Shown: positions 1 to 7,277, counted from the stretch's first letter. The stretch: DNA of 8,165 nucleotides from Gammaproteobacteria bacterium (GCA_018676275.1 JABHFC010000063.1:1-8165); one strand, 5' to 3'. Notes: generated by a model from the letters alone, not told the origin. Numbers and translations: made by a program.

Positions 1-1580
1 TAGGCCAGGGCTTGCGCTGGCCAGGCAATATAACGATCTATTTCCACTTCTATATCATGTAAAGTCTTCGGCGTATTGTTGGCAAAAAAATCGATAGCCT
101 TCTGACGATCCCAGGCATAAAGATGCATACCAGTATCTACAACTAAACGTACGGCTCGCCACATTTCATAGGTCAACTGTCCGAACCTGCTATAAGGATC
201 GTTATAAAAACCCATCTCGCTACCAAGGCTCTCAGCATACAGACCCCAGCCCTCGATAAAACCGGTATAACTAAGATTGCGCAAAAGTGCGTGAGACTCC
301 GGTAGTTCCTGGGCTAATGTAATCTGTAGATGATGACCGGGCATTGCCTCATGCAAAGTCAGGGCTTCCATCTCCCAGGTCGGTCGCGTATTCAGGGCAT
401 AGGTATTCGCAAAGAAATAGCCTGGTCTTCCATCTTTACTTGAACCACCCCAATAGTAAGCAGTGGTTTGTGATTTTGCTGCGTAATCCGGGATCGGAAT
501 AACTCCATAGGGCAACCTCGGCAAGGTACCAAATAATTTTGCCAGTTCAGGATCCGCCCGTTTGGCAATATCTCGATAACGCATTAATAGTTCATCAGGC
601 GTATCTACAAAAAATTGCGGATCAGTGCGTAAAAATTCAGTGAACTCGGCAAAGCTTCCTTTAAAGCCGGAGTCAGCAATCGCCTTATCCATCTCACTGC
701 GAATACGTTTTACTTCACGTAAACCAAGCTCGTGTATTAGCTTTGGCTTCATATCCAGAGTAGTAAAATGACGAGCGCGGTGATGGTACCAGTCCTTGCC
801 ATTTGGAAGATCTTTCATGGCAATTGAACTAACAGAACCGGGAATATATTCTTTTTCAATAAACTCAAGCAGTCTTGTATAAGCCGGATACAATTCATCA
901 CGAACAATTTTCACAGCACGACTATTTATCTTTTCCTGTTCGTCTTTACTTACACTGGCAGGATAGCCGTTAAAACTTGATAGTAAGGGACTGTCTTCAA
1001 CTTTTGCCGGAATAACATTTCGAATCTGATCGGGTACATCACGCAAAGTGATAGAGGGCGGAGTAACGCCTTTTTTCAATCCTTCACGCAGTACGACAAT
1101 TGTCTGGTCAATAAGATCATCAACTTTTCCAAGGCGTACAAGTCGATCTTTAAAATCCCCCGGCTTGTTTTTCGGCATTATCTCCAATGCCTGTGCAACG
1201 TCCTGTTGAACACCACCGAGCTGATAAATAAGGATATATTCCTCTGGAAAGGAAAAACCAGCGACCTTGTCGGCCATGTATTTTTCAACCAGCAGCCAGT
1301 CAAAACTTGCTCTCTCTTCAAGCGCATCACGTTTGATCGCCCGTAAGCTTTTAAGCAATTTCTTCCATCTAAGTTGCTGCTTTTTGACTGTCTGCAGAGA
1401 ATAATCAGGCCAGTTTGTATTTTGACCGGGATAGCCAATATAGGTAGCGGTGACGGGATCGCTTGTCATTTCAAAATCCCAGATCTCGTCAAACAAGGCG
1501 ACTAATTTTTTTTCTTCGCTTGATACCGCATAGAGTTGCAGTGGCACGCATATCAATAACAGCAGGATTAGTTTTTTCAA
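1..1580 (-). CDS. DUF885-family exported metallopeptidase-like protein (C-terminus cut by window edge)
   Basis: The minus strand is open from a TTG at 1580-1578 to the left edge, giving 526 codons with no stop; the C-terminus is missing. The start follows AAGGAG with a 6-nt spacer, and no ATG lies nearby. Residues 1-18 form a signal peptide (MKK, a Leu/Ile-rich core, then LYA before VSSEE), so the protein is probably periplasmic. The DUF885 signature is clear: HEAMPGHH at about residues 410-417, resembling a gluzincin HExxH zinc site, and EGWGLYAE from about 443, whose glutamate could be the third ligand. The last visible residues, RYIAWPAQALA, match the family's conserved C-terminal part, so only a short tail should be missing. 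Family members are annotated as proteins of unknown function or putative zinc peptidases; the substrate cannot be told. It lies 98 bp downstream of the PyrD-like gene on the same strand, with no clear terminator between. Confidence 0.88.
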   Translation of the reverse strand, partial: MKKLILLLLICVPLQLYAVSSEEKKLVALFDEIWDFEMTSDPVTATYIGYPGQNTNWPDYSLQTVKKQQLRWKKLLKSLRAIKRDALEERASFDWLLVEKYMADKVAGFSFPEEYILIYQLGGVQQDVAQALEIMPKNKPGDFKDRLVRLGKVDDLIDQTIVVLREGLKKGVTPPSITLRDVPDQIRNVIPAKVEDSPLLSSFNGYPASVSKDEQEKINSRAVKIVRDELYPAYTRLLEFIEKEYIPGSVSSIAMKDLPNGKDWYHHRARHFTTLDMKPKLIHELGLREVKRIRSEMDKAIADSGFKGSFAEFTEFLRTDPQFFVDTPDELLMRYRDIAKRADPELAKLFGTLPRLPYGVIPIPDYAAKSQTTAYYWGGSSKDGRPGYFFANTYALNTRPTWEMEALTLHEAMPGHHLQITLAQELPESHALLRNLSYTGFIEGWGLYAESLGSEMGFYNDPYSRFGQLTYEMWRAVRLVVDTGMHLYAWDRQKAIDFFANNTPKTLHDIEVEIDRYIAWPAQALA

Positions 1581-1586
1581 TGTATT

Positions 1587-1592
1587 CTCCTT
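1587..1592 (-). promoter_or_regulatory. Ribosome binding site of the DUF885 gene
   Basis: On the minus strand AAGGAG sits 6 nt before TTG 1580-1578. This strong Shine-Dalgarno sequence, and the signal peptide that begins exactly there, decide in favour of the TTG start. Confidence 0.8.
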
Positions 1593-1678
1593 GCCAGGGC
1601 GACGACGCCGTAGACTTGTTCGATTACCAAATTGACTGATACTGGGGGATTAAAAACTCGTGTTGAAAACCTATGTGC

Positions 1679-2620
1679 CTAATTGTTTAATTCCAGGGTA
1701 CCAACCAGATCAGAAATATTTCCTAGATCATGCTTTTCAAGATATTCAACAATACCGGCGTTAATCTCTTTACAAATAAGTGGTTCATAAAATAATGCAG
1801 TGCCAACACCAACGGCTGAGGCTCCGGCTATAATAAATTCGAGAGCATCATTGGCGTTACAAATACCACCCTGCCCAATAATTGGTATGTCGTGTGCCTT
1901 ACATTCCTGATAAACCTGATGCACTTTTAATAAAGCAATTGGCTTTATAGCCGGTCCAGACAAACCACCCTGATTATTTCCAATTACTGGTCGTCTCGCT
2001 TCTATATCAATCGACATTCCCATTAGCGTATTAATAACAGCGAAACCGTCAGTTCCTGCCTCTATACAACGCCTGGCATTTTCAGCAATGTCAGTCTGGT
2101 TTGGAGAGAGTTTTGTAATCAAAGGCTTTTTAGTCGCACGTCGACAGGCTGCTACAACCCGCGCCGACATTTCAGGGTCATTACCGAAGGTGACCCCGCC
2201 TTCCTTAACATTCGGACAGGAAATATTGATTTCCATCGCATCAATTGGAGAATCGTCAAATATACGGGTGACTTCCTCATATTCATCGACAGTTGAGCCT
2301 GAAACATTCGCGATAAAACGTGTTTCATCGAAATCCAACATGGGCAAATAATCATCAACGACTACCCGCGCACCCGGGTTTTGCAAACCAATGGAATTCA
2401 ACATACCGGAATAAGTTTCGGCCAAACGATGTGGTTCATTTCCCAGCCTGGCTTCAAGAGTTGTCCCCTTCAGGCAAATCGCTCCAACATCTCGATTAGA
2501 AAAGCCCTTGATTCTTGTATACTCTTCACCAAAGCCGACACAGCCTGATAACAAAACAATTGGGGAGTCGAGTTTCAATCCACAATAATCGACCGCGAGT
2601 TTCTTATTATCTAATGCCAT
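1679..2620 (-). CDS. pyrD: Dihydroorotate dehydrogenase, class 1B-type catalytic subunit (PyrD)
   Basis: This 313-residue protein is full length for class 1 dihydroorotate dehydrogenases, FMN enzymes that oxidise dihydroorotate to orotate in pyrimidine synthesis. Seen: SGCVGFGEEY near the N-terminus; LKGTTLEARLGN (about 50-61) around the FMN-contacting lysine; GMLNSIGLQNPG (72-83); INISCPNVKEGG (131-142) with Cys135, the catalytic base position of class 1B enzymes; KLSPN (170-174); GGLSGPAIKP (218-227); and GQGGI plus GVGTALFYEP as late phosphate-binding loops. The Cys base and the lack of an N-terminal membrane helix separate it from class 2, which uses Ser. Class 1B enzymes normally work with the iron-sulfur flavoprotein PyrK and use NAD; no pyrK is visible here, so it may be elsewhere or another acceptor may be used. 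The ATG start has no clear Shine-Dalgarno. The gene is divergent from trmL. Confidence 0.9.
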   Translation of the reverse strand: MALDNKKLAVDYCGLKLDSPIVLLSGCVGFGEEYTRIKGFSNRDVGAICLKGTTLEARLGNEPHRLAETYSGMLNSIGLQNPGARVVVDDYLPMLDFDETRFIANVSGSTVDEYEEVTRIFDDSPIDAMEINISCPNVKEGGVTFGNDPEMSARVVAACRRATKKPLITKLSPNQTDIAENARRCIEAGTDGFAVINTLMGMSIDIEARRPVIGNNQGGLSGPAIKPIALLKVHQVYQECKAHDIPIIGQGGICNANDALEFIIAGASAVGVGTALFYEPLICKEINAGIVEYLEKHDLGNISDLVGTLELNN

Positions 2621-2644
2621 TGTTTTTAATAATTGATATCAGCT
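2621..2644. other. 24-bp divergent intergenic gap between pyrD and trmL
   Basis: The two start codons face away from each other with 24 bp of AT-rich sequence between them. Neither gene has a recognisable Shine-Dalgarno here. Any promoter for one gene must reach into the coding sequence of the other, or the transcripts must be almost leaderless. A TATTAT at 2605-2610 on the plus strand could be a -10 box for trmL, but I see no convincing -35. Confidence 0.6.
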
Positions 2645-3103
2645 ATGTTTAATATTGTTCTTTATGAACCGGAAATCCCGCCTAATACCGGCAATATTAT
2701 ACGCCTTTGCGCCAATACGGGCGCTCACTTGCATTTAATCCATCCGCTGGGCTTTGATATGAATGAAAAAAGCCTGCGTCGTGCTGGACTCGATTATATC
2801 GATCAATCCATCGTTCATCACTATGATAATTATCAGGATTACATCACGGAACAGGCGACAAAGACTCTGTATGCGGTATCTACAAAGGGTACTACTACTT
2901 ATTCCGATTGCGAGTTTGAAGGTGGTGATAGCTTTATATTTGGGCCAGAAACCCGCGGTTTACCCAAAGCCGTTTTGCAAGAATTCGCTCCGGAGCGAGT
3001 ATTAAGAATTCCGATGCTAGCCGATAGCAGGAGTTTAAACCTGGCAAATACAGCCGCGATTATTCTTTACGAAGCCTTACGGCAAAATAATTTTGATATT
3101 TAG
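2645..3103 (+). CDS. trmL: tRNA (cytidine/uridine-34-2'-O)-methyltransferase TrmL
   Basis: This is a 152-residue SPOUT-class methyltransferase, close to the roughly 157 residues of E. coli TrmL (YibK). It methylates the ribose of the wobble nucleotide in certain leucine tRNAs in the cytoplasm, using S-adenosylmethionine. The N-terminus MFNIVLYEPEIPPNTGN and the following IIRLCANTG (residues 18-26) agree almost residue for residue with the E. coli protein. RRAGLDY (45-51), FGPETRGLP (99-107) and IPMLADSRSLNLANTAA (122-138) are the motifs that build the trefoil-knot cofactor site. I chose ATG 2645 over an upstream in-frame TTG at 2633 because the family starts at this Met. No Shine-Dalgarno is evident. 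The stop lies one base from the mshP-like stop on the other strand, with no hairpin terminator between. Confidence 0.95.
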   Translation: MFNIVLYEPEIPPNTGNIIRLCANTGAHLHLIHPLGFDMNEKSLRRAGLDYIDQSIVHHYDNYQDYITEQATKTLYAVSTKGTTTYSDCEFEGGDSFIFGPETRGLPKAVLQEFAPERVLRIPMLADSRSLNLANTAAIILYEALRQNNFDI

Positions 3104-3104
3104 A

Positions 3105-3551
3105 TCAGGGAAGATCAGTAACTGAGAAATTCAAGTTTCGAGAAAGATATGTCATGTCTCCCGGGCTACCTCTCGTTGCCGAAACACTTACATTGTAGAC
3201 GCAATAGCTGGAGCCAGCTTCCGTATAAGGAGCGTCACTACAGGCGGTGATAGATGATTGAAATCCATTGATTGCGCCACTTGTTGTAAAACTAATTGTC
3301 GCGCCATTTATAGCCGTACAACAATCTGTTCCACAGGTACATGGTGCTTGATGTAATGCCTGATGAACTGCCCAATCTGCCCCACTTTTTGCTGCAAACC
3401 AGGCCTGCATGGAGCCCAGGGATTGCGTTGTATTCAATGACCCAATGGTGGACAGGGTCGCCATATAGGTCCCCAGCAATGCAAACAGAACGATCAAGAC
3501 TACGGCAATAATGGCGCTAAAGCCTTTTTGTTTTGCTTGCTTTGCAATCAT
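3105..3551 (-). CDS. mshP: MshP-like minor pilin
   Basis: This 148-residue protein has a class III signal: a basic leader, then KG|FSAIIAVVLIVLFALLGTYM (cleavage after Gly10). Position 5 of the mature protein is Ile, not the Glu found in ordinary type IV pilins. Absence of Glu5 is usual in MshP and in the tip pseudopilin GspK, so the protein may cap the pilus; that role is an inference. The segment AWFAAKSGADWAVHQAL (50-66) is the W/G-rich helix typical of PilX/MshP proteins. Six cysteines (71, 73, 77, 78, 104, 117) include a CTCGTDCC cluster and probably form disulfides outside the inner membrane. Its ATG overlaps the mshO-like stop by 4 nt (ATGA). It is the last gene of the run; no mshQ follows, and its stop nearly touches that of trmL. 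Confidence 0.82.
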   Translation of the reverse strand: MIAKQAKQKGFSAIIAVVLIVLFALLGTYMATLSTIGSLNTTQSLGSMQAWFAAKSGADWAVHQALHQAPCTCGTDCCTAINGATISFTTSGAINGFQSSITACSDAPYTEAGSSYCVYNVSVSATRGSPGDMTYLSRNLNFSVTDLP

Positions 3552-4450
3552 GGTTGGTTGTCCACGTGAGCTTGTTGAAGCAAGGTTACTTCCTGACCCA
3601 AATCATCATCCCTTACCGTAATACTCAAGGTCACCAAACCAGCGCGTGTTGCTGTGCCCGCAGCGTAGGTAAATGAACAAGCAGTAATCATATTCACCAA
3701 TAGGTTATCCTGAGCAGCTGAGCTTAAGGGTGCAGCGCCGCCATTGGTTGGTTGTGTGCTGCTAATATCATATTCAGCAAAGCGTCTAATCGTGTTCGCA
3801 GTCGTATCACATAGAAAACTTACTGGAGTATCAACGATCTGAAAACGTTGGCGGGGAGATTTGTGCGGGAACTTAAAACCAGAGACATCACCAGAATTAT
3901 CAAATGTCACATTGCTGGAACTTATGGCGGAAACAGCGGCAATATTATCCCCCGCATATGCATTCGCTCCACTTTGCCCGGTATTAAAAATAACTATACA
4001 AAGTGCTCCTTGATCAAAACAATCTGCCTGATTGGTACCAGTAGCGGGGCTTCCCGGCAAATTATCCAAGCTACCCAGTACCTCAAAACAATCTGAATTC
4101 TTATTCAATCTAATTTTGTCAGTATCTGAAGCACAAACATCATTGTTAGTTCCATCATGTTTCCGTCGATAACGCCCACCATCGACTGTACGCAAAAACT
4201 CAATAGCTGTTCCACTAATCCTCACGCTATTAGGTACAGCCAGACGAATTTCACGTGTCATTCTTAATAAAGCTGTCTCAGCAACATCGACAAGGTTTGC
4301 TCTTTGCTCCACCTGTATGAATTGCGTCATGGGTCCACGCAATATTGTGAAAAGCACACCAGAGATAATACCGATTATCAGGATCACCATAATAAGTTCA
4401 ATCAAAGTGAAGCCTCTTTTCTGAGATAAGCGAGATATCGAAATAGACAT
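3548..4450 (-). CDS. mshO: MshO-like minor pilin
   Basis: The gene encodes 300 residues from ATG 4450. The prepilin signal is KRG|FTLIELIMVILIIGIISG, with cleavage after Gly13 and the canonical Glu at mature position 5 (residue 18). The following stretch, VEQRANLVDVAETALLRM then TREIRLAVPNSVRI (about 47-78), is the helix-to-globular junction characteristic of MshO and related PilW/GspJ proteins. The rest is a beta-rich, Ser/Thr- and Asn-rich domain with cysteines at about 106, 121, 144, 151, 214 and 258. The C-terminus (LVTLSITVRDDDLGQEVTLL) looks like the usual last strands. A TTG codon directly before the ATG also lies in frame; I prefer the ATG, which shares one base with the mshD-like stop (TGATG) and suggests coupled translation. 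The expected role is a minor pilin priming assembly, with periplasmic and pilus location after processing. Confidence 0.85.
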   Translation of the reverse strand: MSISISRLSQKRGFTLIELIMVILIIGIISGVLFTILRGPMTQFIQVEQRANLVDVAETALLRMTREIRLAVPNSVRISGTAIEFLRTVDGGRYRRKHDGTNNDVCASDTDKIRLNKNSDCFEVLGSLDNLPGSPATGTNQADCFDQGALCIVIFNTGQSGANAYAGDNIAAVSAISSSNVTFDNSGDVSGFKFPHKSPRQRFQIVDTPVSFLCDTTANTIRRFAEYDISSTQPTNGGAAPLSSAAQDNLLVNMITACSFTYAAGTATRAGLVTLSITVRDDDLGQEVTLLQQAHVDNQP

Positions 4451-4992
4451 CAATAATTAGCCCTGAATCCACTTACAGTAACATCTACATTGGGATTAGT
4501 TGCATGGGTAACGGTGACATCTATCCGCAGACTTTGACTCGCGCCACCAGTTAGCGTTCCTAAATCTGCACCCGAATCATCTATTACATCTACAGTAACT
4601 CTATAGTCACCCAGCTCATCAATTGGTGCCGCAGTGCTTCCGTTTTGATCGGTTACGATGGCATCTACAATTGTAGGTTGATCGTAATCACAAATGTCAT
4701 CAAAGGTCGCTCTCGACTCACCAGCGCCATTATTGGTGCAGGATGCGTTAGAACATGTGCTACCCGTAGTACAAGTACCTGGACAATCACTGGTAATATT
4801 CGGATCACAGAATGAACGTAAGGAAATCTCCTCAAGATAGGCACGGGCAACAGCATGTGCCTGTTGTCGTACCATGGGGTCAACGCTATTTATCGTGCTG
4901 CTATTCATAAGCTGTGCAAAGGACGCGACGCCTATGCCGATAATCACTATCGCAACAATAAGCTCAATCAGAGTAAATCCCCTGTTATTCAT
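4450..4992 (-). CDS. mshD: MshD-like minor pilin with cysteine-rich insert
   Basis: The gene encodes 180 residues from ATG 4992. The leader is very short: MNNRG|FTLIELIVAIVIIGIG, cleavage after Gly5, Glu5 present (residue 10). The central part matches MshD architecture: a helix ending HAVARAYLEEISLRSF (46-61), then a Cys-rich loop, then R94-ATFDDICDYDQ (about 94-105), corresponding to the family's 'FDDVDDY' segment. The loop at 62-85 carries five cysteines (62, 70, 74, 80, 85) with Cys101 close by. An in-frame TTG two codons upstream is possible, but only ATG 4992 has a well-placed Shine-Dalgarno (AGGA, 7-nt spacer). It overlaps the mshC-like end by 8 nt and the mshO-like start by 1 nt. GspI/PilV-like minor pilin, probably part of the initiation or tip complex. 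Confidence 0.82.
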   Translation of the reverse strand: MNNRGFTLIELIVAIVIIGIGVASFAQLMNSSTINSVDPMVRQQAHAVARAYLEEISLRSFCDPNITSDCPGTCTTGSTCSNASCTNNGAGESRATFDDICDYDQPTIVDAIVTDQNGSTAAPIDELGDYRVTVDVIDDSGADLGTLTGGASQSLRIDVTVTHATNPNVDVTVSGFRANY

Positions 4993-5419
4993 GGGCAAAT
5001 CCTGTGTTCGCCTCTACGGTTACAATCTGTCCGCCAGCGAAAGTAATCGTCTGCGCCCCAGCCGTTGGCGCACCGATATTATCAAAACTAAAAGTTGTAG
5101 TTGGGCTAACCCCGGGATCACTATTGGAACAAAAATTAGTACCACTCCCTCCAGGATTAGGTATGGTGCTACCACTACATCCGTTGAATGTTAATGTACA
5201 GGTGCTTGTAGCAATCGAAACATCCACCTGGCAACCACTTGCAATCGCCAACTTCTGACCAAATCGGATCATCGCGATACCTTGCTGGAACCCTCCGGTT
5301 TCTTTGAAGCTATTCAAATGTAATTTAGGCAGAACGGTGGCTGATAGAATCCCCACCAATATAATTACAACAATTAGTTCAACCAAGGTAAAACCATTTT
5401 TTGATTTTAAATACTTCAT
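4985..5419 (-). CDS. mshC: MshC-like minor pilin
   Basis: This 144-residue protein has a prepilin signal KNG|FTLVELIVVIILVGILSATVLPK, with cleavage after Gly9 and Glu at mature position 5 (residue 14). The IRFGQKLAIASGC helix (51-63) and the beta-rich C-terminus with TTTFSFDNIGAPTAG and TITFAGGQIVTVEANTGF (124-141) are typical of the GspH/FimT/MshC group. Cysteines at 63, 74, 81 and 97 could form two disulfides. The start lies 9 bp after the ligase stop in an AT-rich stretch with no clear Shine-Dalgarno, so translation may depend on the ligase. In known MSHA loci mshC follows mshA directly; here the ligase separates them. A generic GspH-family pseudopilin is the alternative reading, but the following D-O-P order supports MshC. 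Confidence 0.82.
   Translation of the reverse strand: MKYLKSKNGFTLVELIVVIILVGILSATVLPKLHLNSFKETGGFQQGIAMIRFGQKLAIASGCQVDVSIATSTCTLTFNGCSGSTIPNPGGSGTNFCSNSDPGVSPTTTFSFDNIGAPTAGAQTITFAGGQIVTVEANTGFAHE
5000..5003 (-). promoter_or_regulatory. Ribosome binding site of the mshD-like gene
   Basis: AGGA lies 7 nt before ATG 4992, inside the last codons of the mshC-like gene. It leaves only one nucleotide before the alternative TTG at 4998, so it decides the start in favour of the ATG. Confidence 0.6.
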
Positions 5420-5428
5420 ATAAAAATA

Positions 5429-7216
5429 TTAACCGTTTTCTCGCAATAATACCTTTAGCTTGAGCAATTCTTTAGATTCTGGAGACTGTAGTATATATAT
5501 ATCTAACAAACTTTTGGCTTTAGCATATGCACCCATCGCTAACAGGGTTTTTAAAAACTCTGACTGGATAAGGGGATCATGTGGATGCCAATGCAAGGCT
5601 TCTTTATTCCATGATAGCAAAACAGCTAATTCTTCTCGCTTCTCCAGCAAATGACCATAATCACGATGTAGTTGAATCCGTGCCAGCTTATTGCGAGCGG
5701 CAAATGAATCGACTTGCATACCCATAGAGAATATTTCATCTGCTCGTTTTGCTGACTGTTTATGTTGTTCTGTTCGAACTGCGTTCATCAATAGAGCGCC
5801 TTCGTACCAATAATAACCTGCTTCATAGGGTGCAAATCGTCGTGCAATCTCCAAACAGGAGAATGCGCCTTTAATATCCAGACGATTCATCCTCTTTTTT
5901 GCGATATTGTATGAAGATTGCGCAATTACTGGTTGTGACAGGGTCCATATCATAATTACACCTGCCAAACATTTAAAAATTCCGGTTCTCATAATCTTGT
6001 TAGAGAAATTTACAGAATATTCAAGTTGAACTGATCTATTGATAATCTGATTAATCAGACCTAAACCACTTGCCATGGCGAAAATTAAAAATGGCACATA
6101 AAAGATAAAATCAACCAGGGCATGTGCATATAAGCTGGCGAGGCCTGCAATTATCGAGATCATGTAAATTTTTTCATTTTCCCGCATGATCTTTTTAAAT
6201 TTCATCAGCAAGAAGATAGGGACTACAAAAATCGATACGAATAACATTACGCCAAAAAAACCAGTCTCCATCCATATTTGCAAATAATCATTATGAGCAA
6301 AGCGTCCACGACTATTATAAAAGGGTGGCTGCTGATCACGTTTTTTATAATACTTATATGTGTGAAGACCATAGCCCATTATTGGCTTCAATTTTATTTG
6401 TTGCCAGGCTATATCGAATAATTGAAATCTGGCCGACATGCCTGATACAAATGCATCACTTCCGGAAAACCTGATAACATGACCAAATTCTTTGTCGAAC
6501 AATAATTTATTATTAATACGATCATATCCAGATAGATCAACTGCACTATAACCAGCAAACACAATCATTAAACCTGCTATCAGCTTCTTCAGCTTTTTTT
6601 TCTCCAGTTTAACGACTACTATTTTTATCAATATTAAAATGAAGATAATGCTGGATAAAAACGCAAGCCAACCACCACGACTTTTTGTCACTAATAGTGC
6701 TGAAAATATGAATAACAGGACAGGCAACAAATATTTCCTGTCTTTGCTTATAAGATAAATGACTATTAATGGTAATAAAATGGCATTAACGCTGGCGGCA
6801 AAAGTGTTAGGTGTAATAAATATCGCATTTGCCCTGCCACCCATATCTACTAAAACCAAGTAGCCCGTCGTGTATTGGATTAAACCCCAGAAAGCCAATA
6901 TGAGGAATATGCCGATCAATAAATGTGATACCTGCTTTAAGAACTCTTCGCTTGCACAAGTAAATAGCAGAAAACTTCCTGCAAATAACCATATCAAATA
7001 AGCTGCCTCAGCATTATAAAATGGCCGAACAAATGTCATATTCAAAATTAGCAGTAATATAAATACTGTCACTAATACAGTTAAGGGATTAAAAATTATT
7101 TGCTTATTTAAGAAATGTAGCAAAAGCAGGAATATTATTGATATAGACAGGAACCAATAGATGTAATTATCTATAGCGATTGATAATAACAATATCAATA
7201 ATAAAGAAATGGACAT
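5429..7216 (-). CDS. O-antigen ligase / pilin oligosaccharyltransferase-type membrane protein (Wzy_C family)
   Basis: From ATG 7216 the protein has 595 residues. The first two thirds are a run of hydrophobic helices with basic loops, as in WaaL, Wzy and PglL/TfpO enzymes. Family marks: TPNTFAA (136-142); TKSRGGWLAF (177-186); ARFQLFDIAWQQI, MGYGLHTY (about 262-287); and the large periplasmic loop with FAHNDYLQIWMETGFFG (306-322), whose His308 and Glu317 fit the Wzy_C pattern. After a last helix near 411-432 comes a soluble, Ala/Leu-rich tail (433-595) that looks like TPR-type helical repeats. Such enzymes move lipid-linked glycans in the periplasm onto lipid A or, in PglL/TfpO, onto pilin Ser/Thr. 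Its position between pilin genes favours the pilin role (inference). The start is uncertain: ATG 7261 in the same frame gives 610 residues but places the terminator hairpin inside the gene. Neither start has a good Shine-Dalgarno. Confidence 0.85.
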   Translation of the reverse strand: MSISLLLILLLSIAIDNYIYWFLSISIIFLLLLHFLNKQIIFNPLTVLVTVFILLLILNMTFVRPFYNAEAAYLIWLFAGSFLLFTCASEEFLKQVSHLLIGIFLILAFWGLIQYTTGYLVLVDMGGRANAIFITPNTFAASVNAILLPLIVIYLISKDRKYLLPVLLFIFSALLVTKSRGGWLAFLSSIIFILILIKIVVVKLEKKKLKKLIAGLMIVFAGYSAVDLSGYDRINNKLLFDKEFGHVIRFSGSDAFVSGMSARFQLFDIAWQQIKLKPIMGYGLHTYKYYKKRDQQPPFYNSRGRFAHNDYLQIWMETGFFGVMLFVSIFVVPIFLLMKFKKIMRENEKIYMISIIAGLASLYAHALVDFIFYVPFLIFAMASGLGLINQIINRSVQLEYSVNFSNKIMRTGIFKCLAGVIMIWTLSQPVIAQSSYNIAKKRMNRLDIKGAFSCLEIARRFAPYEAGYYWYEGALLMNAVRTEQHKQSAKRADEIFSMGMQVDSFAARNKLARIQLHRDYGHLLEKREELAVLLSWNKEALHWHPHDPLIQSEFLKTLLAMGAYAKAKSLLDIYILQSPESKELLKLKVLLRENG

Positions 7217-7244
7217 AAAAAAAGGGGGCAAATAAGCCCCCTTT
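7217..7244 (-). terminator. Intrinsic terminator after the pilin gene
   Basis: On the minus strand a perfect 9-bp stem, AAAGGGGGC paired with GCCCCCTTT around the 6-nt loop TTATTT, is followed by four more T, making seven T in all. This is a textbook rho-independent terminator 34 nt after the pilin stop. It lies just before the ligase ATG, so distal genes need read-through or another promoter. On the plus strand the tract after the hairpin is only TTTATTT, so termination there would be weaker. Confidence 0.88.
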
Positions 7245-7277
7245 ATTTCTAAAACACGCATTACTACTAATTGAGCA

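Noticed and set aside
1178..1438. 86-residue minus-strand reading frame
   Set aside because: It lies in another frame fully inside the DUF885 gene, starts at TTG and resembles no family; a shadow of the real gene.
1598..1609. GGCG/CGCC inverted repeat between pyrD and the DUF885 gene as a terminator
   Set aside because: The stem is only 4 bp with no T-tract after it, too weak to call.
2633..2644. Upstream TTG start for trmL adding four residues
   Set aside because: TrmL proteins begin at the MFNIVLYEPE equivalent; the extra residues have no counterpart and no Shine-Dalgarno precedes the TTG.
4855..5258. Overlapping plus-strand frames of 63-106 residues across the mshD/mshC junction
   Set aside because: They are antisense to clearly pilin-like proteins, have no ribosome binding site and show no recognisable domain.
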